From Paraspadella gotoi (taxonomy: Eukaryota; Chaetognatha): a stretch of 64,000 nt of DNA. Where the stretch lies: assembly GCA_051294375.1 (NCBI GenBank), contig CM119267.1:5693992-5757991 (forward strand), written 5' to 3'. The translations under genes and the position numbers were made by a program. The notes under the pieces are model-generated. The model was given only the letters and a program-made list of their open reading frames with translations. It was not told the origin of the DNA and made no database searches. Positions 1-10,438 of this stretch are shown here, in pieces; positions within the stretch are counted from its first letter, which is position 1; every line of letters begins with the position of its first letter.

Positions 1-230
1 CGTCAGATATAACCACATTGGAGAGACACACTTCCGAAATAATCTCGCACCAGAATCGGGGCTTCAACAAACATTCAACAATCAAATCCAAATTCTCGCT
101 GAACGTACAAAAGGTGAACGCAAAATACCGATGAAAATACCGTAAAAGTTCACCGTGTACAAAGCGTAGACGTACCACAGCCAAGAATTTTGTCCCGTCC
201 CTTTCCTGTGAGAAAGAGGCCGCCGAGGGC
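1..230 (-). CDS. Probable C-terminal continuation of the BPI-like/polytopic membrane gene, partial at window edge
   Basis: Read on the minus strand, this stretch stays open to the window edge and encodes an aromatic, hydrophobic segment containing WLWYVYALYTVNFYGIFIGI, which looks like a transmembrane helix. It follows the preceding coding segment of the same gene only if one base is gained or lost near 220-235, inside an AAAA run, or if a short intron with a CTCACAG-type acceptor is used. Base composition is GC-rich like the adjoining 230-1120 segment. I infer that this is the same gene running off the window; it has no start or stop of its own. It could instead be a chance open frame, because only about 70 codons are visible. 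Confidence 0.4.
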
Positions 231-1122
231 GATGACAATGGCACGGCCCAAAAGGTGAATATGAGAATTTGCGTCACTTGATCCTTTTGAAATTGATGGA
301 TGACGGACATGGATAGAACGTTGATGGGGATGGTCGCCAGACTCGACCAGAGGATACTTGGCGCAGGATGGAGACTCTCAACAACCTGGAGGCGTTTTCA
401 TCTCGAAGGTCGGAGTCGACGCGGATGCAACGAGGATTCAGCAACAAAGTTGCTTCGTCTATTTCCCCGTGACAATCGGCGCCATTCTCGTTGACCGAGC
501 GGCGATTGTCCGCGCCGACGGGGATAGGCTGCTGCTGCAGTTCGGGATGCAGCAGCATCAATGTCGAAGCCCGGATCAGCGCGGGAGAGATAGTGAGCAG
601 GACCGGAAGCAGTTGCAGCGTAAAGAGTCCGGCGAGGAAGAGACCAATGAGGAACTCGGCAACGTCTTCAACGGCTTTGTTGAAGTGATCGCCGCAATGA
701 GGACAGATGTCCTTGATGTTACTGGCGCCGAGATAATCCGGCGCCGCCAGAATGAGGATAGAAACGAAGGTAAGTGCGCCACCGAGGAAGCCCAGTGCTC
801 GACTGACCCACAACAGGTGATGAGCCGCCGCCGCGCGGAAGCACCCGGCCCCATCGACGAGAAAGGCCACCCAAAATAAGACACAAGAGGCGACCAGCGT
901 ATAGCATTGTGCCCGCTCGGCTGAGTTGAAGTTCTCAAAGGCTCCCGAGAAGATGGTGGCATTGCTGGGCCAGGAAAGGTCCATTCCTGCTTCGTGAAAA
1001 ATTAGTGCGATCTGAGCTTTGGCCGAAAAGTTTATGCGTCTCTTCGAGCTAGATCCGCGACCACTTTGGTGTAACAGAAGACGCCGATCGCGAGGAACAA
1101 TCTCCGATAGGAGACCCTCCAA
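231..1122 (-). CDS. C-terminal polytopic membrane segment of the BPI-like gene, with frame breaks
   Basis: Minus-strand open sequence encodes at least three strongly hydrophobic segments. They contain TLVASCVLFWVAFLVDG, LGFLGGALTFVSILILAA and FLIGLFLAGLFTLQLLPVLL, with a short Cys/His loop (CPHCGDHF) between the second and third. The upstream frame stops near 1032 while this frame is already open, so a single-base shift between about 1030 and 1110 is needed to join them. A second shift near 395-400, beside an AAAA run, moves into a frame encoding another hydrophobic segment, TQILIFTFWAVPL, at about 255-300. No convincing splice sites explain these changes. Base composition is clearly more GC-rich than the middle of the gene. 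Either the assembly has indel errors here or the gene is decaying. The membrane family is not recognised. Confidence 0.5.
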
Positions 1123-2098
1123 CCGTTTTTCTTAGGGTCTGGGTATTCTTTCCATTCCATCAAGAACAACAGCAGTCGATGGAGCAAGAGCACGTTTATT
1201 CTCAACCATTCTTTCCAGTTGGTCGAGATTTTGTAGCATTTGTAGCATTTGTAGCATTCGGCTTGGCAGAATATCTCAATCCTATTGTTGGGCAAGGAAT
1301 TGTCTGTGGTTGATTCTGCCTCAGAATTGATGCTCACAATATTCAATATTGTAAAGGAAAGGTGAAGGCTCCAGAAAAATGAGGCAAGGAAGGCCTTCTT
1401 GTTGAAAGAGGAAAAATCCATGAAATTCATTGTACCTTCTTTGCCCAAAATATAATCGCAAAGTGGGATATAGACCAAAAAAAATGATATTATCTGTATA
1501 AGTATGATCCAACCTTTTCCGATTTTCATTCGTTTTATAAGAGTGTTAAATAAATGATGAACCACGATCCAGCTCCAAAGAAACACGTTTGAACCCATGA
1601 AAACTATATCTTTGCCCGTGGCTTGACTCCATATAACCACAGAATGCAGACAAATAAATGGCTGAAATAGGGATGTTATTATGATTAAATTCTTTATCAC
1701 TTCGAATTTGCTTTCTTGCGAAGCTTTTTGATAATGTGATTTTATGTTGAATAAAATTAAACCTGTATACAGCCCTCCACCAAAGCCTTGGAACATTACA
1801 AGAAAAACATAGGACAATACTGAAAGAGTTAAACCACTAAAAGCAGTTTGGACAACATAATTACCATATTTGTAAGCTTTTGGATTTTCAGTTACAAAAC
1901 TGACATTACCTTCTTTTAATGATATTAAATATGAAATGTTACTAAACATAGTTGGCTTCAATATAATAACCAAGTATAACGCCATGGCAAGCATATTTAT
2001 CACTAAATTAAATGATCTCCAAAATCTAGAAGTGCCTGTGACGGTAAAAATCCATAAAAGGGTTATAAGCAAAGCCAGAAGTACGGGATAAGCAGCAG
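1032..2098 (-). CDS. Polytopic membrane region of the BPI-like gene
   Basis: An AT-rich minus-strand frame of about 350 codons continues the long exon after a one-base shift near 2098. Before the first methionine the frame already encodes the helix VLLALLITLLWIF, so that methionine is not a real start. Hydrophobic segments follow: INMLAMALYLVIILKP, LTLSVLSYVFLVMFQGFGGG, LIIITSLFQPFICLHSVVIW, NVFLWSWIVVHHLF, IILIQIISFFLVYIPLCDYI, FLASFFWSLHLSFTILNIV, INVLLLHRLLLFLM and RLFLAIGVFCYTKVVADLA. A short CYKCYKCYK repeat, encoded by three 9-bp direct repeats, lies in one loop near 1230-1255. The pattern is that of a multi-pass membrane protein. I do not recognise the family. Confidence 0.6.
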
Positions 2099-4587
2099 AA
2101 ACCGACTATTTGAGTTTCGTGAAAAAATTTGACTATGTTATTTTTATCAAGGTATTCAGGAGGAATATTAAGCGTGTCTGTATCAAATATCGATAGGGGA
2201 GTTTGTAAATTAACCCAGTCGGTGGCAAAGATTAAGCTGACAATACAACAAATGAATAGAAGTACAAATTGAAATGCATCTTTAGATATGGAGGAAATAC
2301 CTTGTATTGATTGCTTTCTCTGTCGCAACCCAAAATTTAGTGTAATTGATTTCAGTACTGATGTAGACATCTGAAATATTTTTTTAAAAACATTTAATGT
2401 AACAACTTTTGTTTTTACTGAACAAATTTTCAGGTAACTTATAAAACCATGCAAAAAACTATGCAAATAATTTGTTTGCTTGTGAAAAATAATTATTGTA
2501 AAAAATGCAATTATTGTAACAAAAACAATAACCAAAATAACGATAGCCCATGTGGGGAATACAAATGCAGATAAAAATGAGCAAGTCTCTATATCTGATT
2601 GATAATTCAAAAGTAAGTTAATAAATCGGTTTTGAAACTGTTTTGTTAAACATTGGCCAACGGCAATGTTAAGCATAGGATAATCACAATTAGTACAATT
2701 TTCGTCCACACAATTTATTGATAAACTAAACAGAGACCGATCTACATTAAGCTCTTTTACCGAAAAATATAATCCAGTTGAACTCTGAAAACATTGGTTT
2801 GTTATGTTTCCTATGTCAAGGCGCATTAAAAACACTTCAGGAACTATACCTTGTGGTTCATAGCTGCACAAAGACTTAGTGTTTAAAAACTGATTGAACA
2901 CCAACTCATTTGTTTTCGGTTTTTTATTAGTACACGGAATACCAAACACCAAAGACGAATTGTGATTGCTAAAATAGCATTTACTCGTTTCCCAAGAAGA
3001 AAGTTGAAATTCGCATGCTTGGCAAATTGCATTGCAAAAAAGATTTAAATTTCCATTATTGTACGAATAAAAGGTTTGAGTTTCCTTGCCATTAAAATAT
3101 ATGGGACTGCAATAACCATTATTAGGAATAATTTGATAACTAAGGGCTTGTGATCCTGCATCATGAATTGAGCAGGAACCAGAATTTGGAAAATAGGATA
3201 CAACTAAATTTTCGGTTTTAGAGAGCAAAGACTTTTTGGAAAGAAAACTTGAAGCATTTGATTTTTTTCCATTGCTCGTATTGTTAGTCTTTAGTTTTTT
3301 GTTGAGATTATTAGGAGTCTCTTTCAATTGTGACACAGAACAAATTCCTGATTTTCGCTTGCATGTATCAAAATTTGAAAATGACTTTTCTTGCGAACAA
3401 GTGCAAAAGCTAAGTATGGACATAAATCCATGGTTTTGATCAGGATTGGTTGTTATGTGCTTTATTTTAAGCTCTGGATGAGCTACGTAAGGTGCTATTT
3501 CATTTGGTAAGGTCAACGGTTTAGTATCTAAGTAACTGTTGATGGTAGGTCTTAAATTATCAATTCCAGCTTTCATGATGTCATCCTGAAGTGATTCCGG
3601 CAAAGGCAGCGATGGTTTAAACGGTTTTGTCTTCAGATGGGAAAAGTCAAAACTTTGCACTTGGACAGTTATCGCTGGATTGGTCACGTTTTTAAGAAGC
3701 AAAGTACCATTTCCGGAGAGAAACGAAAATTGAGCATCAAACAATATATTCTTTTCCGTACCGTTGCTAGGAGACAGCGGCGTGCAAGTGCTTTCCACAA
3801 GACCATGTAAAATGGTCAAATTGAGAAAATTGTCGCTAGGTACGGAGACCAGTGGTGCATCATAGTACACGCGAGTGACTATAAATGTATCCAACAAAGT
3901 TACATTTCCCTCGTAATTGGTCTGTTTTGAACGATCAGCGAACCACATCAACGCCGTGAGAAATGTACTCGATAACCTCGATCCTTGAAGCAAATGAGAC
4001 TGGGAATCGTTGGTGCTGGAGAACGTCCATTTGTCATCCGGTATTCCGACGGATCGAGAAGTTGGTTGCGGCACAAACGTCTCGTTGACGCCTTCAAAGG
4101 TCCCGGTCAGTTGAGCCTTGGCGTGGAAGACGACGTATTCGTCCTCGAACCACAACAAGTTTATAACTCGATAGGCGATGTAAACATTTTCAAAAGGAGA
4201 AAATACAACCGGCACATTAAAAGATTTCTCGTAATTTTTGGCGGCGTATTCGATGTAATTTTGGACTCCATCGGTAATGAGGTTTAACCAATTTGGATAA
4301 AATATATCAACGATCCAACTGGCGTGACATCCGCTGATTTTCGGTTTGCCGATCGATTTCACGATCACCGGTAAAACGTGAAGGGCGAGCCTTTGGCCAG
4401 AAGTGTCCCATTGAACTTGGAATTTTGCCACGACGTGGAGCGTGGCTTCATAATGTATCGTTCCTCGGCAGATCGTGCCACAGAAGCAAAAGATAAATCG
4501 AAAGCAATCGCTCAAATGTACGTAAGCTGGAACGTAAACGGACGCAGTCGCAGTGACAGTCACCGTGGTGTTACTGTTGAGTTGTAC
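2098..4587 (-). CDS. BPI/LBP-like lipid-binding ectodomain, Cys-rich region and first membrane helices (exon 2)
   Basis: This long minus-strand exon begins at 4587, directly after an AG acceptor, in phase 0 with exon 1. The first part, to about 3400, resembles the lipid-binding BPI/LBP/CETP fold. It has long amphipathic beta/helix alternation and a late segment INSYLDTKPLTLPNEIAPYV followed by HPELKIKH, which fits the family's conserved 'N-x-L-x-x-x-P-L-x-L-P ... P-x-L' C-terminal signature. Many N-glycosylation sequons (NVT, NTS, NGT, NLT) fit an extracellular position. A Lys/Asn/Ser-rich linker then leads to a Cys-rich segment at about 3200-2600. After that come the helix TWAIVILVIVFVTIIAFFTI and a second helix, FVLLFICCIVSLIF. 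Family members normally bind lipopolysaccharide or lipids in extracellular fluid; membrane anchoring is unusual. The frame ends near 2026, but coding continues in another frame from about 2098. The BPI call rests on motif memory only. Confidence 0.55.
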
Positions 4588-4820
4588 CTTAAAATTTTTT
4601 AAAAAAGCTTTTTTTAAAATTTTTTTTAAAAAATTTTGACCGTTTTACTAATTTATCTTCATTTTTCTCTCCTGCTTCAATAATCCATATTTATGGATTT
4701 ATTTTAGAAATATATGGATGATCAAAAGATTCTGCTATCAATCCTTTTTTCTTTGATTTAGTTTACGCGAAATATGTAAATTTTACTCGTTTTGATTTTA
4801 AACTTAAAAAAAAAAATCAC
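4588..4820 (-). other. Intron 1 of the BPI-like gene (233 bp)
   Basis: On the minus strand the upstream exon ends ATCAAG and the intron starts GTGATTTTTT. The intron ends AAAAATTTTAAG, and the next exon begins GTACAACTCAAC. Both flanking exons are in phase 0 across the junction, giving ...VQDSIK joined to VQLNSN.... The intron is AT-rich with long A and T runs and shows none of the GTCTGTCC-type tract seen in the globin intron. Confidence 0.75.
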
Positions 4821-5156
4821 CTTGATGGAATCTTGAACCAGGTTGATGTGGGAGTGTTCGTTGGTAGGTCCCATATGGTAGCGAAACCCGCAAGGGCTCC
4901 CGTTGTCCATGGTGGGGATCGGCTTTGCCTCCAACTTCCGAAGCCCCAGGTCCAAGAATTTAGCGTATCTGTACGGCGCCTCGTCCAAAGCGTCTTGAGT
5001 GACGATGTAGGAGGCCGCCTCGAACCAGTCGTCTTCTCCGCCTTTGAGCCGAGGCTGCTGGAGAAGCGGCGGCTGTTGACTCGTTTGTTGTCCGTCGAAG
5101 CAGCCCGAGGGTCCCACTCGAAAGAGGGCAATCAGGCCGAGAATGAGAAGTTTCAT
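4821..5156 (-). CDS. Signal-peptide exon of the BPI-like gene (exon 1)
   Basis: The 112-codon exon starts at the ATG at 5156. It encodes a typical secretion signal (MKLLILGLIALFRVGPSGC), followed by a Gln/Pro-rich stretch and a region ending NLVQDSIK at a GT donor. The ATG is chosen because it directly precedes the hydrophobic leader and is the first in frame. The body includes KFLDLGLRKLEA and CGFRYHMGP, which I cannot place within the BPI fold with certainty. The phase-0 junction to the next exon supports one gene. The mature protein would be exported, consistent with the glycosylation sequons downstream. Confidence 0.7.
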
Positions 5157-5875
5157 CTTGGACGACGGAGTCGTTGCTTTTGTTTCTGTTGTTGTTGACG
5201 TTTGTTTTGTTTTTTTGCTCGTTTTTATTTTTTTTTTGTTTTATCTAATGTAAGTTTTATTTAGGTTTGACATCGAATTAATAAGGCAAAAAGCCTTTCC
5301 ATTAGAACGTATAACAGGTTTTTAAATCGTATCATGAAACAATGAGACGGGACGAGAAAAAAAGACTCGTTAAACCGAAAGGAAACGACTATTATTATTA
5401 TTATTAAGTGTCTGACATCGACGAGAGATCAGGAATTGACTTCAAGCCTCAAGGCTCCGCGCGATTTTGAAAAAAAAACTCGATTAACACCGAATATCGC
5501 AGATCAATAAACTACGAAGTCGAATCTAGTATAATTACGATTACATTTAGTGTTCAATTCCGAGAATTCGTTGCATTCTAAAATATATTTACAAATCGAA
5601 TTTTTTGTTTTGTTTCCCCGATATAAGCTATGTTCCGCGAGAGACTGGGGAATCCCCAAAATGCAGTCGACCCAATTCCATCCGGGATCACGAAATTCCA
5701 GGCAGAGAAGGATGTAACCGGGCGTCAGTGTTTGCTATCGGGCAGCTGCCAAAGATTCTCGATCCTGCGCCGCGTGCTGCAGCACGACGCCGTAGCGACT
5801 GCTCCTAAAAGAATAAAGTCCAAACCGGGTGACAAAGGAAAAAAAATACCAGCAGCATTTATATTCAAAAATCTT
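5157..5875. other. Upstream flank of the BPI-like gene
   Basis: This stretch should contain the 5' flank and promoter of the minus-strand gene ending at 5156. It has T-rich and A-rich runs, a (TTA)5 tract near 5391-5405 and a locally GC-rich patch at 5620-5830. I see no clear TATA box at a fixed distance and no convincing exon. Confidence 0.4.
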
Positions 5876-5925
5876 TTTATCGAGACAGACCGGGCGAAGC
5901 CGGTCCTGTCTCTATAATAATTCGC
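5876..5925 (+). repeat. Terminal-hairpin repeat, copy 1
   Basis: The stretch reads TTTTTATCGAG, then a hairpin (GACCGGGCGAAGCCGGTC with a short loop), then TGTCTC. The reverse complement of 50538-50570 carries the same order: TTTTTATCGAG, then CCGGCGAAGCCGG. Two distant copies with a conserved boundary and hairpin suggest the end of a transposable element, possibly Helitron-like. No transposase is visible nearby. Confidence 0.4.
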
Positions 5926-5944
5926 TTTCGCTTCTTTGTGCCGT

Positions 5945-6012
5945 AGTCGTCGTCGTCGTCGTCTTGACTTGACTTGAAAGGCATTCGTCGTCGTCGTCGT
6001 CGTCGTCTGCGT
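5945..6012. repeat. (GTC)n trinucleotide array, interrupted
   Basis: Two runs of GTC/CGT repeats flank a TTGACTTGACTTGAAAGG spacer. Arrays of this trinucleotide recur at many places in the window and do not extend a recognisable protein here. Confidence 0.8.
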
Positions 6013-6525
6013 CACGCTTTTTTTGCAATCATGGCTTCTAAAAGTGTGATATCATAGGGAATTGAAAATTTATATATGGCTTCTAATCATCAAGATCTTT
6101 AAAATTCTCATGTTTCATATCAATATTCCTATTTGTTTATGTTTTATTTACAAAACAAAAACCTTTTAATTATATGTCTCTTTCCCTCTCTCTTTCTTTT
6201 AATTATATGTCGCTCTCTCTCTCTCTTTCAGAACTGTTGCAAACCCATAAACAGCATTTCATTTAAGAAACAAAGCTAAAGTATTTAAAGATTATAAGAT
6301 AGGAAAAAATGTATAAAGAAAATATTTAAAACTATGTACGTATATTTTTATATCGTCTGTTTTTGGACCGCGCGTCGAAGATCTATCCTTTTAAATAGCA
6401 AATACGTCACTTTTTTTACTTCACTTTCACCTTGCGCCCAATCTCACAAAGCAAAGTTCTTCCCCCCTTCCGAGTCGTCTGTTTTTTTTTTACGTATGTA
6501 TTTGGCTCCTGGCTCGGCCCGAACA
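6013..6525. other. AT-rich non-coding stretch
   Basis: The sequence is AT-rich with two short CT-rich patches near 6178-6230. I see no gene in it. Confidence 0.4.
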
Positions 6526-6526
6526 T

Positions 6527-6529
6527 AAC

Positions 6530-6567
<38 letters not shown>
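6527..6567. repeat. (CT)n microsatellite
   Basis: About 20 uninterrupted CT dinucleotides lie just upstream of the GC-richer promoter-like block. Confidence 0.9.
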
Positions 6568-6569
<2 letters not shown>

Positions 6570-6727
6570 CTAAGGAACCGACGTTTGTCGTAAAAGGGCC
6601 ATTCGTCGCCGATTCCAATCCGCCTCCTTTAAGGGTCCCCCTATCGAAAATAAATCCCATCTCCCGATTCACTCGCAAATTCTTTTTTCTGTCTTTCTTT
6701 CTTTGTTTTTTATTCTGTCCGACTTCG

Positions 6728-6896
6728 CCTCCCGGAAAGAACTACTGCGCAGTGCGCATGCGCCCCTTTCCCGAGGATACGCAGCCCTGTCTGACCACCT
6801 TCCCCACCGGTTCTATGATCCATCTATGACCAACTGCTTGGCTCTTTTTCAGTCTTCCCGTCACTCCGTAGTTCTCCGAAGTCGTGTTAGCCAATG
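6728..6896. promoter_or_regulatory. Candidate promoter block with NRF-1-type palindrome
   Basis: Within a locally GC-richer stretch, the perfect palindrome GCGCATGCGC sits at 6754-6763. It matches the metazoan NRF-1 binding consensus. An ETS-like CCGGAAAG lies about 20 bp upstream and a CCAAT box near 6890. This combination is common in TATA-less promoters of housekeeping genes. I cannot identify a transcript starting here, so the call is tentative and direction is unknown. Confidence 0.3.
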
Positions 6897-7181
6897 ATTT
6901 TCAATTGGCGTAATTTACATCTCTCGCAGAAACTGCGGCTTTTGTAAAACGCTGTAAAACGCAGTATTTCATAGTAGACTATTTTAACGAAATTTTAAAA
7001 TCAAAGCCGTTACATTTAATCGCTTATATGACGTTCAAATACGGAAGAAGGGCAAACGTACATCCCGAATCTTAAAATAAAATTTGACCAAATGTTTCGT
7101 TTTATTTCGGTGCCGTCCACGGTTTCGTCTTCTAACTCCAGGTTCTTTCTTTAAAATTCTTTTTTTTTCTTTTTTTAACTA
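6897..7181. other. Non-coding AT-rich stretch
   Basis: No exon, repeat array or regulatory signal is evident between the promoter-like block and the pyrimidine minisatellite. Confidence 0.35.
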
Positions 7182-7645
7182 TTGCTCCACCAACTCTCTC
7201 TCTCTTCTTTAGATTTTGCTTTACTTTTAATCATGTCTCCCCATTTTCTTCCTCAGTTTATTGCTCCCTTGAATTTCCTATCTTTCCTTTCCTCCCTTTC
7301 CCTTTCCTCCCTTTCCTTTTCTCCCTTTCCCTTTCTTCCCTTTTCTTTCCTCCCTTTCCCTTCCCTCCCTTCCCTTTCCCTTTCTCTTTCCTCCCTTTCC
7401 CTCCTTTCTTTCCTCCCTTTCCCTCCTTCCTTTCCCTTCCTCCCTTTCCTTTCCTTTCCCTCTCCTTTCCTCTTCCCTCCTTCCTCCCTTTCCCTCCTTT
7501 CCCTTTCTCCTTTCTTCCTTTCCCTTCCTCCTTTCCCTTTCCTCCCTTTCCATTTCCTCCCTTTTCCCTTCCCTTTTTCCCCTTTCCTTTCCTCCCTTTC
7601 CCTTTCCTCCCTTTCCCTTTCCTCCCTTTCCTTTCCTCCCCCTTC
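7182..7645. repeat. Homopyrimidine minisatellite of CCCTTTC-type units
   Basis: A ~460-bp stretch is almost purely C and T on the plus strand, built from variants of CCTCCCTTTCCCTTT. The complementary strand is pure purine. Open frames in it (Ser/Phe/Pro/Leu on one strand, Lys/Glu/Gly on the other) follow from the composition and are not genes. Confidence 0.9.
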
Positions 7646-7733
7646 ACACGCATCAGACCTTCGAACTTCAAACCATCGAAACTTCCTCCAAAGAATCGTC
7701 GTCCTTCAAAATATTCGAACGAGACGCCATTCT

Positions 7734-7753
7734 CTCCTCTCTCTCTTCTCTCT

Positions 7754-7803
<50 letters not shown>

Positions 7804-7858
7804 CTCCTCTCCCTCCTCCCTCCCTCCCCTCTCTCCTCCCGTCTCTCTCTCTCCCCGA
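7734..7858. repeat. (CT)n tract with CCTCC interruptions
   Basis: Long CT dinucleotide runs grade into TCCCTCC variants. It is non-coding simple sequence. Confidence 0.9.
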
Positions 7859-8130
7859 CATATTAACGAGCAGCGTATATATATAAAGAGATGCCTTGTT
7901 TCAAGAGTGGCGTCAAGATTTCGTCCCCTCCCGCGACCCGCCGACCAAGGACGAGAGTAAGAGACGCCAACGGCTCCCGTCGTCGTTGTTGTCGTCGTCG
8001 TTGTTGTTGTCATTTCGCGTCGGAACGGTCGCCCCGTGGATCGTTGAGCATCGCCGATCGTCCGACAGAGAGTCGTTGGCTTCGTCGGCCAATTCACTTT
8101 TTTTTTTTAAAACCGGATATTAGTTGCGCC

Positions 8131-8225
8131 GCTGGTGGTCGTATAACTATAAGGCAGTTATAGTCGGACGGTCGGTCAGTCGGTATGTCGGTCTGTCCCG
8201 TCTGTCCCACTCACGTTTTAAATTC
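8131..8225 (+). repeat. Copy of the GTCTGTCCC-tract / introner-like family
   Basis: The copy starts GTTGCGCCGC, passes through a CGGTCGGTCAGTCGG tract and ends GTCTGTCCCACTCACG, followed by a TTTTAAAT-type tail. The same order of pieces is found, in either orientation, at 26640-26745, 61865-61950 and, in part, 63605-63660. This copy lacks the perfect terminal palindrome of the last two. No flanking exon was recognised, so it may be an intron or a dispersed element. Confidence 0.5.
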
Positions 8226-9178
8226 CCGTAACTCTCGTAATGCCGCGACGTTTTAGTAAATACTAAAGAGGGTAGTTAATTCGAGTATTTAGAAACGTTG
8301 TAGTTGAACACGATGTGGATCAATTTGGACAAAGGCGTGGAAATATGATTGTTAAAGCAAATAACTTTACTTTGTTTTTAATTAATTATAACGCTTTTAA
8401 AATAGCTAAAATTTTGAGTTGAAATTCGAATTTCTTTTCATGGACGCGCGTCTTACTATTTTATAAGTCTTGCTCTACCTCCGATTTTACTTCTTCGAAC
8501 TAGAATAGGGGATGAGGGGGATTGACCTTGAAATTGCGTCTGACCTTGAAGGTTTTGAGACTTTAAAGAGAAGGTGGATTCGAAAGAGTGAAAATTCAGA
8601 TGAAAAAAAAAAAAGATTCAGAGGAGAGGTGGATGTATATTCATTATATATTCAGAATTGAAAAAGATTTAAAAAGGAACGAACTTCGGACCAAAAAAAA
8701 AAAAAAGATTTTAAGTAGGCCATCGTGGTATGTCACAAGCTTCTTCCACGGCGTTGCTTGCTTTTTTCAAAAAAATGCTTGATTTCGTTACGAGGTCGAT
8801 TTTAAAATTATTTTTTTTCTTCCAATCATTCTCTTGATTCTTTTTCTCCTTCCTTTGCTCAATTTTCGCTCATCAATTTTCAGTTTGAAAGAAAAAACAA
8901 ATTATGTAAAAAAAAAATGGGGAAAAAAATAATAAGGCTTCCGGGAAATGAAGTTCATGAGGCGAATAAATGAGGAAAAATAACGGGGAAAACTTTTTTT
9001 TTTTGGAAGGATTAACTTGTACGCATGAAACTGTAAAGAAAGAAAAACTAGGAAACGAATAAAAAGACGTATAGACTAAAAATAGATATAGATAAAAAAA
9101 GATTTTAAAATATGAAAAAAGTAGAAAAAAATCTCACAAGTAAGGTTCTTTTTTGTTACCACGTCTTTATCGAGGACA
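8226..9178. other. Non-coding stretch with poly-A/poly-T runs
   Basis: The sequence is AT-rich with A-runs of 10-12. No supported exon or transposon end is visible. Confidence 0.35.
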
Positions 9179-9179
9179 T

Positions 9180-9223
9180 GTAGGAAGAGAGGAGAGAGAG
9201 GAGAGGAGGAGAGAGAGGAGAGA

Positions 9224-9275
<52 letters not shown>

Positions 9276-9472
9276 GGAAGGAAAGAAAAAAGAAGCATAC
9301 GAACAAAGAGAGAAACAAAGAAAGCAAAAACGAAAAAGAAAGAGAAGAAAAGAGAAAGAAAGACAGAAAGAGAGACAAAAAGACAAAGTTAAAAAGAACC
9401 AAACAGGAAAAGAAAAGAAAGAAAAGAAAGAAAAAAAGAAAAGAAAGAAAGAAAGAAAGAAAGAATTGATTC
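9180..9472. repeat. Homopurine tract, (GA)n to (GAAA)n
   Basis: About 290 bp are nearly all A and G on the plus strand, running from GAGAGG units through a pure (GA)n core to (GAAA)n. Open frames on either strand reflect this composition. Confidence 0.9.
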
Positions 9473-9597
9473 TCGATCAGTGAGATCGAGGAAGGGAAGG
9501 GAAGAAAAAAAAATATTCCGCTCAGCTCCACTTCATTATTCGTCGATCGGAATCACGACTGAAATTTCAGCGAAATCCAATTAAGAAAGAAAGAGGG

Positions 9598-9643
9598 AAG
9601 AGGAGGAGGAGGAGGAGGAGGAGGAAGAGGAGGAGCAGGAGGA
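9598..9643. repeat. (GGA)n tract
   Basis: GGA units repeat with a single GAA interruption. It is short simple sequence. Confidence 0.85.
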
Positions 9644-10080
9644 AAAACAATAAAATCTGCGCACCTGATGGTTGATGGAATCGAGGGAAAAGGTTTTTTG
9701 ATCTATTTTTCTAACTTTTTAGACCATTTATCTATGTATTACTCGGCGGTAGAGAAATCGGGATGAGGCATTTTATCAAGGTGGCCAGCTTGGTAATTGA
9801 CAAAAAATTTTATCTAAGATGAAATTTTTTTAAAAATGGCTAAATCAATAACGATAAACTAAATTAAAAGTTTTAGAAAATAAAATGAAAGTCTATAAAT
9901 CTGGTCGGGCATTTATCAATCTCTTTCTTATTATATATTATATCTATTTTTATATCTCTGTATTTTTTTCCAAATATCTGCTCAAATAATTTTCTTTATT
10001 CAAGATCATTAACCGTTGAATCTGCAAGCCTCCATCTTTTTTTGTGCCTTCTTCTTCCGTCTCCTCTCTTGTCGTCTCCG
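9644..10080. other. Non-coding stretch
   Basis: The sequence is AT-rich and unique-looking. No exon or repeat boundary was recognised. Confidence 0.3.
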
Positions 10081-10081
10081 T

Positions 10082-10141
10082 TTTTCTCTCTCTCTCTCTC
10101 TCCCTCTCTCTCTCATCTCTCTCTTCTCTCCCCCCCCTCCC
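10082..10141. repeat. (CT)n tract
   Basis: CT-rich simple sequence ends in a C8 run. Confidence 0.8.
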
Positions 10142-10356
10142 CAACTCTCCATTCTATTTTTTATTCCTCAGTCTCCTTCCCCTTTTCAGCCGACATATCT
10201 GTCCTCTTATTTAACCGGACGAAACAAATTTCCGAAAATCGATTTTCCCTTAAGAACTTTTTTCTCTCTTTTCGCATTTCCCCTTTTTTGTGCCTTTTTC
10301 TTTTCCTCGCTAATTACCCCTTAATAACTTCTTCGAAAAAGTGAGTCTTTCAAACC

Positions 10357-10363
10357 GTCTCTC

Positions 10364-10413
<50 letters not shown>

Positions 10414-10438
10414 CTCTCTTCTCTCTCTCTCTCTCTCT
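10357..10438. repeat. (CT)n tract
   Basis: About 80 bp of CT dinucleotides with a few G and TT interruptions adjoin the G-free A-rich block. Confidence 0.9.

Noticed and set aside
7182-8097. Long open frames on both strands over the CCCTTTC/CT tracts (Ser/Phe/Pro/Leu or Lys/Glu/Gly rich)
   Set aside because: They follow directly from homopyrimidine/homopurine composition. There is no start context, splice sites or unique sequence.
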